DNA from: Phytoseiulus persimilis
Taxonomy: Eukaryota; Arthropoda; Arachnida; Mesostigmata; Phytoseiidae
Assembly (NCBI GenBank): GCA_037576195.1
Contig: CM075101.1
Coordinates: 43,524,001 to 43,588,000, forward strand
DNA: 64,000 bases
Direction of reading: 5' to 3'
The notes beneath the pieces are model-generated. The model had not been told where the DNA came from and ran no database searches. It worked only from the letters and a program-made list of their open reading frames with translations. The translations under genes and the position numbers were made by a program. Shown here one piece after another: positions 1 to 9,825 of this stretch. The first letter of the stretch is position 1, and each line of letters begins with the position of its first letter.

Positions 1-1303
1 ATGAGATTGTTCCGGGAACGTCTGACGGGCGTTCGTGATTTCCTACTGATGATGAAAACGGATTTTTCTCGTGAATGAGTTCCGTTCAGGTTCCTCGATT
101 TCAAACTGACAAATCATTTTTCCCCCATGTTCTTATGACTGCTCCCAAGAATTTCGGGCGCGCTGCAATCTCATATCAGAAGTCTTGAAGGTCTCCATCC
201 CACTTCGACTTCTGTGGAGCCAGTGTATTCTCTGAATGAGATGTCCTCCCGGAGAAGCTCGCTGCGAAGTTATTTGGCTTATACCCCGGATCGAGCTGTG
301 AGAACGGGCGGGAATCTAGAGAGGCGACAGCATAAGGTAAGATACAAACAGACGATATTCCTATGTTTCCATGTTCGTGCCGCGACGATGCTCGGACTTC
401 CGGAACATCTTAGCCAGTTCCCCCGACTTTGATTCGTCCCGGCGATGCCACTATGCTCTGAGCTTCAAATGACGGCGCATGGACTCGTCTGCTCGTTTGT
501 CAACAAAGATTCTGGCGCCGGGGTGTATTCTCCATTCGTGAATTTGAACAAGTTCTCGTCGTTCTCTTAGTGGTCGTCGGATTGATATCACTGTGGCCGG
601 CATGTTGCAGAGCTTCAATTCGAATGAGGCCAGCGCCTCGTTCAACTTTCAAAATGATCCAATGCTCATCCTCCGCGAACCGAACGTGTTCAAGAAATGC
701 GAGCAGCTCACCTTGTACGTATTTCCATAACGTTCTCTGCCGAATGGAAGAACGCGAACGGAACAATACGGCGGAGAGGAACTGTGATGGATGATTGAGG
801 AACGATTGACATTCTTTCCGATCTGGAAGAGTCACGGGGCTCAGTCCATTCGTCAGATTCTTCCAGACCTGTTGGTTCACCCCACGAGTGCCCAATTCCG
901 ATCAGACTCCCCTCCACCCTAGACTCGATCCCCACTGCTGGACTCGATTTCCCCGCTGTTCTTGCCAGTTTTGCTTCAAGTGCGGTTCCGTTCCGTCTAG
1001 ATCCCGTTCCCATGCTTCCTTAGCGGCCTCCGCTTTCAAAGTTCGCCTCAAGATTCTTCTCGACTCATTCCCGCATCTGATCTTCACTTCACGTCGCCCC
1101 TTCCTCCCTGGGCAAACTGTTCAAGGCAGTCGGGGACCCGACTTCATGATTTCTCGATAGACAGAAACGCTCGCAAGAGCTGAGGAATAACACGGTTTTC
1201 GGGTGGAGCTTCCGGATGGCTCCGTTTCGAACGTCCAATGATCCTCGATGCGTTGCACAGAAAGTTCGGTCAGTTCGTCACGCTCGTCTTCCTGTCCTTA
1301 CAG
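1..1303. other. Sequence upstream of the first recognised SMPD4 exon
   Basis: No exon could be assigned here. The SMPD4 exon starting at 1304 opens with one base of a split codon, so an upstream coding exon holding the first few dozen residues must exist. It is probably in this stretch or before the window. Short open frames on both strands between 500 and 1250 show no family resemblance and no convincing donor with the required phase. No repeat or RNA gene was seen. Confidence 0.5.
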
Positions 1304-3558
1304 ACACCTCAACATGCACAGTGCTCCAGAGCTCCAGATGTACTTCAGCCATATGGTGGACAGCCTCTTCGAGACGAACCTCTGCAACATTGACCGTAAT
1401 TCATCGCCGGTCGAATATCAGTGTCTGGTGAACCTGATGAGTCCGCAGGGGCCGGTGTTCCAGCTAGCGGAGAAGCTGACGACAGAGGTCGCTACCCCGC
1501 GAATTCTGTTCGCCATAAACAGGTTACCTCAGGGTCTCGTAGATTTCCTCGTGCACAACAACGCGTCCCACTTCATTCATCAGAAGACCTCGCTCGACAG
1601 TCAGTATCTGCAGCTGAACCCTGTGGAATATTTCCTGTTCCTCCTGATAGGTCACGTCCTGGAGAGAAAAGTGGCTGGAGTGGAAATGGATCTCAACAAT
1701 TGGCCCGTCGTTGTATATTTCTCGCTGTTTGACTCCTACCTCTCGCATTTCCTAAACTTCGACGAACAGTGTTCCCTCGACCACAGCGTTCTGGACAACA
1801 GTGGGAACCGCTATCATCCTTGTGGTCGCCCGGTCGGCCAAGGCCATCACTGTCTTCTGCGACGAGATGCTTCGAGAACAAATATGACGTTCAGCCACGC
1901 GTCCATTTTGAGCTCGAATAATAAAGCTGCGACACTCATAAACATCGTTTCCGAGCTGTGGTTCTCCCACGCTCGGCCCGGGGAAAACCAGCAGCTGCAG
2001 CGCGCCATCAGGACTTTGTTCAAGAAGCTGCACTCCGTCAGATATTTCGAGACCAACAGCCACTTGCAGCTCAGGAGACGACTCTACAAAAGCCTCAAAG
2101 CTTCGTTGTTGACTTGGCCGTTGGACAGCAGCTACCGGTTGCCGCTTGAAGTCTGGCTGACGTTCATTCAGCCATGGCGGTACGTCGCGAACGAACCCAT
2201 TAAGGAATTCGGCGATCAGATCAAAGATCGATATTTGTCGTTCATCGAAGAGCATCTCCTGTTCTACACACAACTGATGCTCCATACGATTGACCGAATA
2301 GCCAAACTCGATTTGACGTTGCCGACGAATGTCATCCTCATCAGTAGAATCTCGAAGGTAAAGTCGTCTCGATCACCTCCCCCGATGCGCTGAAGCCCCT
2401 CTGACTGCTAGAGCAGCTCGACCGCGGAACGCCACGACGCTCACTTGAAACAGTCGCTTTCTGAGTTCAGCCGAGAGAGGTTTCCAAGTTTTGCTCAAGA
2501 CCGCTTTGGGTAATTTTCAGGTATTCAGTCAACCACTGTTGATGACCACCGTTCTCGAACGCGAAACCCCGCATGCAGTGCGGCAAGCACTTGCTGAGCT
2601 CGAGGAGCCCAACGTCGAGTTTTTAGACGTTCAGAGCACAACCTGGAGGGACAACGCCAGAGAGATAATCCGTGGTTTGAGACATGGACAGAGCCGGTAC
2701 GAAGGCCGAATAGCGAACCTTGAGAAGACGATGCGGGAGAAGGGACTGTGGGCCAGAGTTTGGGACAACCTTCGAGGAATCGTCGCTGTAAGTGATCTCT
2801 GCCCCGGCTCGGTCCCGGCTGTCGAAAACGTGATTCGCCCCATTCTCGAAGAAGAACATTATTTTTCCCCTCTTGAAATTAATTCCGTCTGAAAAGTCCC
2901 GCTAAGATGATTTTCCCGATAGATTGTGCCCTCACTGGACACGAAAACCCTGGAACATCTACGGAATTCTGTCACAAACCTCGCTCGGATCTTCCGTATC
3001 GAAGTCCCAGACGTGAGCCCGCACGAACTGGATGGGATGATGGAAGAGGCCATGGATGAAACAACCCTCAACATGTCGATGCGGCGGAAACGTTTGGATG
3101 AGAGGTATCGAGGCATTCCCGAGAAGCAACCTCCTCGCGATAACGAATTCGAATTCCTGCTGCCCCATCTGGATCAATGGTCCGAGCAGCTGAACGATAA
3201 GTTCAAACCTCTTGTGAGGCATATGTTCTATCACCAACATAGCGAGTGGAACGCATATCTGTTCGTGCTGGTATTCAGCTGGGTAATTTTACCGCCAGCC
3301 TCGTACATCCAAATTGAGAAGAAGCGAGACTTCGCATCCGAGCGGGAACACGTCGAAGTCCGACTTCCACCGCGTTTTCACTTGAGACCCCTAGCGAAAA
3401 AATCCGTGGTTTATTGCATGCTGAGTCTGTTGGTTCTCGTGTGCTTACTAGGTTTCAAATGCGTATTCATCATCACATTCTGTTTGCTCCTGCTAAAAAT
3501 TGTAGTCGAGAAAACGTACACAGCCATCTACCCGACTACCGAGGACGACTATCTGTAA
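1304..3558 (+). CDS. SMPD4: Sphingomyelin phosphodiesterase 4 (neutral sphingomyelinase 3), 5' partial, three exons
   Basis: SMPD4 is a membrane protein of the ER and nuclear envelope, reported as a neutral sphingomyelinase and as a nuclear-pore-associated protein. Exons are 1304-2357, 2521-2787 and 2923-3558. Acceptors are TTACAG, TTTTCAG and CCGATAG; donors are AAG|GTAAAG and GCT|GTAAGT. The last two junctions are phase 0. Family hallmarks are SPVEYQCLVNLMSPQGPVF, LNPVEYFLFLLIGHVLERK, LPLEVWLTFIQPWRYV (the signature block) and ISK|VFSQPLL across the first junction. The C-terminus has a hydrophobic stretch (YLFVLVFSWVILPPAS) and a long membrane segment (SVVYCMLSLLVLVCLLGFK onward), then a short acidic tail ending at TAA 3556-3558. 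About 651 codons are present. Vertebrate forms are longer, near 866, partly because a central region is shorter here and the N-terminus is missing. The first in-frame ATG after the acceptor is at 1314, but homology argues it is internal. Confidence 0.87.
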
Positions 3559-3731
3559 AAGCCTGGATCGGGTCAAGTTTCGCGGAGTCAGGAGTTTCAT
3601 CAAAAAATTGAGCATAGGATGGGGAAACCGGCTGGGAGTGGGAGATGAGCATCGTTTTTAGTCACGTGGTCCTATCAAATGAAATATGAAAAGGTGTGAA
3701 CGATCGGGAGAACACCGAAGTTACTTTGTTA

Positions 3732-3737
3732 AATAAA
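3732..3737 (+). terminator. Poly(A) signal AATAAA for SMPD4
   Basis: AATAAA lies 174 bases after the SMPD4 stop codon on the same strand, in an A/T-richer stretch. It is the likely 3' end signal of that gene. The call rests on motif and position only. Confidence 0.6.
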
Positions 3738-5104
3738 GGTAATGAATAGTGTTCCCGTGGATCTTATGTTGAGGAATCTCCCTGTTTGGATCTTTGCTCT
3801 TTGATGGACCAGGGGGTTCATGGTGAGGCGTCTGTCAGCGTAACTGCCGCTCCCGTTGAGGGTCCGCGATAGTCCCGACCTGATACCAGAAAGGTGGCTC
3901 GACTCGATTTCCCAGAGTTGCCCAAGACCAGCCGTTGCAATTGCCCAATCTTGGACAAGTACATTAATCCCTCCCTTCTGGAAGAAGCGGATGCCGCAAA
4001 CATGGGTTATGAAGCTGTTAACCACGATACCGCACAGAGATGGCTAGTTGAGTATCCTGACTGATGGCTGATATGCAACGTGAATGTTACCTCACATGCG
4101 GCAACACCCCCACTTCACGATCGGCTGAACCATTACCGACGATGAATGCGATCTACTGACCATTCGTTACCGTTCTCGCCATATCCAGGGTACAGGGTTG
4201 TAGCGAACAGGCAAGTATACTCTGTATCATTGATCAAAATTCTGAATGACTGGTGAATCTATGGAAACAGAGCCTATTCCACGAGCAAGCCCAACTTCCG
4301 GCTTCCGCGGCACGGAGTTTGGCAGACGGTATCCAAACTGCGTTGAAGGAGACGCACTGCGGTCGTCTGTCGCCGAGAACGATCAATCTCATCGCAGTTA
4401 TTGCGAAACCGGCAGATATCTCGAGCACTCGCATCGAAAGCATTGTATCCGGTCCCGACTCATGGTCCTTGGCCGCCTCAGGCATCCGGACTCCGTTTAT
4501 TAGGATTGCCTCGAGCACGATAGAGGAAATACCGCCAGAAGGGGTAACTCATTAGGGAGAAAAATCATCCCTATATAAGAGATCTTCCGCGCTGCGGAGT
4601 TAGTCCTGTTGCGATCAACAGCATAGCAAAAAACCGAGCCTCTGATTGTTTCCCAATATTGTTCTCTAATGATCAGAACGGGGGGGGGGGGGGCTGGTCC
4701 CGAAATGCCTGGTCCCGAAAAATGTCCCGCAAGGCCGCAAGTCTCCGATCGGTATGGAGCCTCTCCGTGATGTCGAGTAGTTCGCCCCATTCCTCATCTC
4801 CCTCTGCCCAGAAAAATCGCGCCCGAGCTCGAGATTCCCAATCACCCGGAAGGACATTGGATCGGCATGCAACATGGCAAGGCATAGGCAAACATGCATA
4901 AGGAAGGAAACTCGAAGATGGAATGGTGGCCCGATATGTGCTCAATATCCCGTATTTTTGAGAAAATAAAATATTCATGAGGGAACTCCGATAGGAATGA
5001 CTTGACCTGCGGCTGCCCCCTCGCAGCCCATCCAAAGCGATTCGGGGTATCATATCAAGTTTCGGTAGTCGATTTCCGTGCGATCATGGCATTCAACAGA
5101 GAGT
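3738..5104. other. Intergenic stretch without a recognised gene
   Basis: Open frames of up to about 100 codons occur on both strands (for example 4253-4555 +), but none resembles a known family and opposite strands are open together. The stretch contains a 15-base G run at 4680-4694. Just after it is a short direct repeat of the phrase TGGTCCCGAAA. Nothing else is supported. Confidence 0.5.
4680..4694. repeat. Poly-G homopolymer, 15 G
   Basis: An uninterrupted run of fifteen G on the + strand, outside any recognised gene. It could form G-quadruplex structure and is a likely spot for length error in sequencing. A matching C run occurs at 29677-29692. Confidence 0.95.
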
Positions 5105-5231
5105 AGACATCATATTCCGTAGTACGGAGTACGGCAATTGAATCTCCGTACCGGATCGGCGAAAATGAATTTCCGTACCAGGAAGTACGGAAATTGGATT
5201 GCCGCACTCCGTACTACGGAAAATGATGTCT
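5105..5231. mobile_element. MITE-like element, 127 bp, near-perfect hairpin with target duplication
   Basis: The two ends are inverted copies for about 40 bases with about three mismatches. The left end begins AGACATCATATTCCGTAGTA and the reverse complement of the right end begins AGACATCATTTTCCGTAGTA. The centre holds more short inverted copies of TCCGTAC. The element is flanked on both sides by AACAGAGAGT, at 5095-5104 and 5232-5241. The duplication is 10 bp with these borders. If one T and one A are given to the element ends, it becomes 8 bp (ACAGAGAG) with termini TAGACATCAT. There is no coding capacity, so it would be moved by another element's transposase. An 8-bp duplication would fit hAT-type mobilisation and a 9-10 bp one a Mutator-type enzyme. 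The termini differ from those of the hAT at 6088-8403. Confidence 0.85.
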
Positions 5232-5891
5232 AACAGAGAGTGTGGCATCCGAGTGCTGGCCGGAGGCTGACCATCGTAGTCGGTCGGAGACGTGTTCTAG
5301 TTCTATATTTCTACAGATATCGAGATGTTGAAAGGTTGAACCTTGAACCATATCCAAGAAAGACGTACAAGTTGTGTACAAGCTCCCTCGTGAGCCTCCG
5401 AGGAGCCTTAAGTACATTCCAGATGATTGAGGGTGTGGCCATTAGTGACGAGCTCTGTCGAGCCAAACGGGCTAGGCAGCAGGCCTACGGCCTTCCCCGA
5501 AGTGGCTTTCGCCGAGAGTGCTCCGGTGCTCGCGTCGTTGGTTCTCGCAGCTTGTCCGTTGGACTCCTGCTTGTTGAAAATTCATTGACTTCGAGTTTCA
5601 CCCAAGCATGTTCATTCGTGCCGCCGGTGTGATCCATAACCAGGACGCCTCTGTTATTGTCAAACGCAAATGGTACGGTGATTTTACGTTCGGTACGCGC
5701 GTACTTAGGAACTTAACGAACTTTTGGTTTAAAAACCTTCCGTATGAATGGCATCGCATAAGAATTACTTCCCGCGTGAACTCGGAGTTCAATATGCGAG
5801 ATCTTCCCGTACGCGTGAGTTTGAAGTGATTGATAACTGTTCTCGTCATGTGATGAGACACCGTTCTCCAAAAGTAAGAGGGTTTTATCTC
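5232..5891. other. Spacer between the MITE and the transposon cluster
   Basis: Open frames 5240-5632 and 5608-5829 (+) have no recognisable domain. The spacer begins with the right-hand copy of the MITE target duplication. No other structure is supported. Confidence 0.4.
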
Positions 5892-6066
5892 ACAAGGAGT
5901 GTGCACTAACTGTCCTACGCCGATTTTCATGATACATAGATGGGCCTGTAGGGTGGCTCGGGGGTAACATAGCGACGTATGGGACTTTTCCCCATGCGCC
6001 CCTGGGGCCTCAAAAAATGAAGATGGAATTCGCAAAATCATCATCATCACATCCCGTGGCCCCACT
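5892..6066 (-). repeat. Left copy of the inverted repeat pair
   Basis: The reverse complement of this stretch matches 9650-9825 along its length. It carries the G-rich block, an ATGATGATGATTTT tract and the TGCACACTCCTTGT terminus. It ends 21 bases before the hAT left end. Confidence 0.8.
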
Positions 6067-6079
6067 CTAAAGTTACTTT

Positions 6080-6087
6080 GTCATGAT
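6080..6087. repeat. hAT target-site duplication, left copy
   Basis: GTCATGAT directly abuts the left TIR and is repeated exactly at 8404-8411 next to the right TIR. Eight bases is the standard hAT duplication length. Confidence 0.95.
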
Positions 6088-6108
6088 TAGAGCTTGGAAG
6101 TTCAGGCA
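6088..6108 (+). repeat. hAT terminal inverted repeat, left
   Basis: A 21-base terminal repeat identical to the reverse complement of 8383-8403. The inner flank runs straight into AGGCA-type subterminal motifs. Confidence 0.95.
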
Positions 6109-6231
6109 CCGAAAATCAGGCAAAATAGGCATTATGGAATAGGCGAAATCGGGCAAAAAAAAGGCAAAATTAGGCAAGAAGGAGGCAAATCTAGGCATTG
6201 TGAAGGCAAAAGCAGGCGGAAAATGACAGAA

Positions 6232-7793
6232 TCAAGCTAAACAGACGTGTTTCAGCTTCCTTTCTGACATATTTTGCTCTCGACGAGCTGCATTTATTAT
6301 TCCAGTATAACTTTCTGATGAATAGGCCATCGAAATCAAGTGGAATTTAGCGTTCTTCGCTGTGAGCGAGCGACGACGATCGGGAAGAAGTGTCTTATAG
6401 CGCGAAAACGATCGCTCAACATCAAAGTTTGTAAGAGGAGCATATTTGAAGCACGAAATATACGCGACGGATAAATTCGAGATTTCCGAGTCGGCATGGT
6501 CACTCTGAAGCGCCTGATGAATTCGTATCATTGTGTCTAGTCCCGGATTTTTCAGAAGAACTTTCTCGAAATTGTCTCTAATCGAAACGCCCTTGGGTCG
6601 CGACGCTGACCTTATGCATCTTCTCATGCTCTCTAAACCGAGCAAAGTGGTGTAGAGAGGTTGAGCAGTGCATTCGAGTTGCTGTATGTACTTCGGGAAT
6701 CCGGGAAAGTTTGATGCGATGACGTTTAGATTGGATCTCAACCCGCTCTCACTGGAGAGCTCTTGGGCTTTCCGGACGGCGGCTGCGTCCTCGCTATCGA
6801 TTGTATTGACAACGGCTCGGACTTCCTCGAAGTGTTCCGCGTAGTATAACGCAGCTGGAACCCAAGTTCCCCAACGCGTGAGAACTGGCTCGGATGGAAG
6901 AGGAATGTTCGGGGCGATTGATCTGAAGACCTGAATGCGCGATGGACATTTGAGAAAGACTTTCTTCACATTCGAAACCAGGGAGTCCACTTTTGGAAAT
7001 GAAACGCGTACTTCCTCACACACACGGTGCACAACATGAACAATGCGTGTGACATGCACAAGCTTGGGGAACAAAATCTTCAGAGCCCCGCCGGCTTTCT
7101 TCATATAGGGAGCTGCATCGCTCACGAAAAGAAGGACTCTCTCATGGCGGATCCCACCCGGCCAGAGCAAACTGAGGGCGTTGGTGAAAGCTTGCGCGAT
7201 TGTCGAGTGATCTGTCCTCTCCACTATCTCGCAATTGAGCAGCATTGGGGTGGTCGGTTTCCGGGCATGAGGCAACCAACAGCAGTATTCACGACGAATT
7301 GCCCCTTCACATCCGTTGTTTCGTCCACAGAGACCCAAATCCTACTGTCTCCGATTGAGCGTTGGATCCTCAAAATGACGTTTTCGGAGAGTTTTCTAAG
7401 GTATGTTTGGCGCAGTGTCGTATGATTTGGGAGCGCGTTTCCGGAAATCTTCTCAATGAAATTCCGGAAGGAGACATGCTCAACTTTGTACAGCGGAATG
7501 TTTGATTCTACGAGCATGCGACACAGCTCCATACTGAAGTTGCTCTCACGTTGCGTTAGCTGGACGCGGCTCAATGGTTCGGTTTCAACTCCCATCTCTC
7601 TTCTGAGACTAATTCGACTAGCGCGTCCCAAGGAACTTATGTGCTGCTCCACATAATACTTCTTGGAAGCATTCACCGGCTTTCTGCACAAGTCACGAAA
7701 CAGGATCTCTCCGTCAGTGCTGAAGATGTCAACTCCGAAATCATTCACGTACAGTTGGAGCTTCTCTGCAGAAACCGGAACTTTCTCCGCCAT
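6232..7793 (-). pseudogene. hAT transposase, one frameshift, about 520 codons
   Basis: The frame opens at ATG 7793 (MAEKVPVSAEK) and closes at 6232-6234. The N-terminal block FSTDGEILFRDLCRKPVNAS resembles the BED/CGGBP1-like zinc-binding fold of hAT proteins. Its first zinc cysteine reads Arg (CGT, one change from TGT). The catalytic core shows WVSVDETTD (first Asp), then a switch of reading frame near 7250-7275 equal to loss of one base. The second frame continues with VERTDHSTIAQAF and LLFVSDAAPYMKKAGG (second Asp region). The C-terminus holds the hAT dimerisation motif NFDVERSFSRYKTLLPDRRR. Apart from the shift there are no stops. The protein would cut and paste the element by binding its TIR and subterminal repeats. 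Confidence 0.9.
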
Positions 7794-8382
7794 TGTGAAC
7801 TTGCTTACTAGAGGAAAGGTGATCAACGGAGAACTATTTGTTTGACTCGACTCGATCCCACTCAGTCACAAGAACGACTGACTTCTCGAGCTCCGACTTA
7901 ACAAGTCCGACTCAAATGTCTTGCAGGGAAACGGTAACTACGCCGCCAGGAAACTGGAGACTTTGTTACAACTACCTCTCACCGCAGTACATCACCTCGT
8001 CATGATGCCTCCGTCCCAAGGAAGTGTTCAAGTTTCAAGTGGAGCGCTCGGAACATATTTTCGAAGTCTCAACTCGAGCATTTAATATGAAATCCTCGAA
8101 GCTATCCGTTCCACGTCGCTTCTGCATCCCTGTACGTTGAATCTTGTGTTTGACGGCAATTAAGACGAGCGATAAGAGCATTCGAATCAGATAGACGATT
8201 AATAACATTGGAAAATGTTCCAGCGCGATGAACAGAAGCGCAGTGGGCAGAACAGGCTCACCAGGCAAATATCGGCGAAATGGGCAGAAACAGGCAAAAT
8301 AGGCGAGAATATGCCAAAGTAGGCGAAGATAGGCAAATGCCTATTCTAGGCGAAATGCCTGTTTTAGGCATATCAGGCAATT

Positions 8383-8403
8383 TGCCTGAACTTCCAAGCT
8401 CTA
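8383..8403 (-). repeat. hAT terminal inverted repeat, right
   Basis: Exact inverted partner of 6088-6108. The preceding 130 bases carry AGGCGAAA and GGCAAAT subterminal motifs, including back-to-back inverted pairs near 8330-8380. Confidence 0.95.
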
Positions 8404-8411
8404 GTCATGAT
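8404..8411. repeat. hAT target-site duplication, right copy
   Basis: GTCATGAT, identical to 6080-6087, immediately after the right TIR. Confidence 0.95.
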
Positions 8412-8588
8412 TTTCGGTCTCGAAACGGGGGAGACTCGATAGTAAGATAATCGATACATTCCTGGCCGCATGCGTTACGCCGGGAGACGACATTTGAAAA
8501 AGAAACCTATCGCATTTCCCCAAGGAAAATCACAAACTTCGTGACCTGGCGAAACCCTTAGTAACTCGGAGAAATCCAGAATCAAGCA

Positions 8589-9171
8589 ATGGAGGTGGTT
8601 CCCGACAATCGGGATAACATCTTGCCGCCTTTCGATCCCACTGAAGTTTTCAATACAGATCAGTCACCATTCAATTACATAGTACATACCGATAGGACCT
8701 CGACCGGCACCGGCGAAAGACACAGGATTGCCATCGCGAATTCTCTGAACGCTCCCACCCATAGTTCCACGAAACAGCCGATTCCAAACATGAGCGGCGA
8801 GCTGGTTATGTTGTACCTGAATCTACCCGAGCCAAGCGGTACTTTCGGCCCTTTGGTGTCAGTGTCGTTGCCGAATCACCCGAACCTTCTAATAACGTGC
8901 CCGGAATCAGGGAATTGAGATTGAGGGAACCGGGTTTGCCTCCGTGCGAGGTCGTCAACCTTCTGCCTTACCCAAGATGCGTGCTCTTCGGGTATTCGCG
9001 GGGCAATCATAGAGATTCCCATTTGGATGACCTTTTTCACAAAGAAATGATGCTCAACATCTTCCCGGAGGGCGCAACTAGTCTGATCTAGCCCCTGGAT
9101 ATCTACTGCTTCATGCAGTGGCGGTACCCCGCCAAACGATTGATGGCACGATGTGCCTACTGTGATTACTA
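8589..9171 (+). pseudogene. Decayed DDE_1 (pogo/Tigger-like) transposase, C-terminal half
   Basis: The frame from 8589 contains PTEVFNTDQSPFNYIVHTDR then GERHRIAIANSLNAPTHS. These match the stretch around the first catalytic Asp in arthropod Tigger/jerky-type transposases, where FNTDQSGFNY is typical. Near 8900 the frame shifts. The second frame continues to NIFPEGATSLI, an in-frame TAG at 9089-9091 replaces the usual Gln, and PLDIYCFMQWRYPAKRL follows. That corresponds to the conserved GTTGLIQPLDVYFFRPWK block. The expected second-Asp motif is not intact. At least one frameshift, one stop and the lost N-terminal half show the copy is dead. Confidence 0.75.
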
Positions 9172-9649
9172 GATCAGCTGAAAAACGGATTGAAACTGCA
9201 CTCGCTGTTCTACAAACAGTTTCAGCACCCTACCCTCCGACCGATTTGGGATCTGCAGTTGGCGTTTCGCAGGCTTCCTGGTGCCAGCGATACCGTCTCC
9301 GAGCCTATATGGAAGCTCGTTCTCGTTCGCTGAACTATCCCAGTTCCGAATGCTCATTTTCCCCGTTAATCAAATGCGTTTATTGTGAGCGGGTCCTCTG
9401 AGAAGAATGTTCCTTCGTTGAACGTCACCAACACTTTGGTTTCGCGTGATCCGGAACTCTCACTCAATTCATCCATAAAGCTACTTTTGCTCCACCTCAT
9501 AATATCCGTTCCGTCTCTTAGACTGTAACTGGGTGAATGCCGAATCGGCACCCTTTCTTCTCCAAATAGCGTCTCCCGACGTGACGCGTGCGGCCGGGTA
9601 TGTCTCGATTGTGTATTGAGAATGCGGAAAGCGTGAGAATGTAACTGTG

Positions 9650-9825
9650 GAGTGGGGCTAAGGGATGAGATGATGATGATTTTTCGGATTCCATCTTCAT
9701 TTTTCGAGACCCCAGGGCCGTATGGGAAAAAGTCCCATAGGCCCTCATGTTACCCCCGACGCACCCTAAATGCCCATCCGTGTATCATAAAAATCGGCGC
9801 GGGACATTTGATGCACACTCCTTGT
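9650..9825 (+). repeat. Right copy of the inverted repeat pair
   Basis: Imperfect inverted match of 5892-6066, ending at the CACTCCTTGT terminus. The spread of mismatches implies the pair is old compared with the hAT insertion between them. Confidence 0.8.

Larger units (their letters stand above)
6088..8403 (-). mobile_element. Complete hAT-superfamily DNA transposon, 2,316 bp
   Basis: The ends are exact 21-base inverted repeats beginning TAGAGCTTGGAAGTTC, at 6088-6108 and 8383-8403. They are bordered by an exact 8-bp duplication GTCATGAT. Subterminal zones of about 120-150 bases at each end are crowded with AGGCAAA / AGGCGAAA motifs in both orientations, as expected for transposase binding sites. 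One transposase frame runs on the minus strand. The exact ends and exact duplication suggest a recent insertion. The transposase frame carries a one-base shift, so this copy would be non-autonomous unless the shift is a sequencing error. Confidence 0.95.
5892..9825 (+). mobile_element. Degenerate pogo/Tigger-like element with inverted end repeats, split by a hAT insertion
   Basis: About 175 bases at 5892-6066 recur in inverted orientation at 9650-9825 with clear but imperfect identity. Shared blocks include AAGTCCCATA, ATGTTACCCCCGA and TGCACACTCCTTGT. Between them, at 8589-9171, lies a decayed DDE_1-type transposase. The hAT at 6088-8403 sits between the left repeat and that transposase. The simplest reading is an older element with long inverted ends, later interrupted by the hAT and lacking its N-terminal transposase half. 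The link between the repeats and the transposase remnant is inferred from position. A TA target duplication, expected for pogo elements, could not be placed. Confidence 0.5.
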
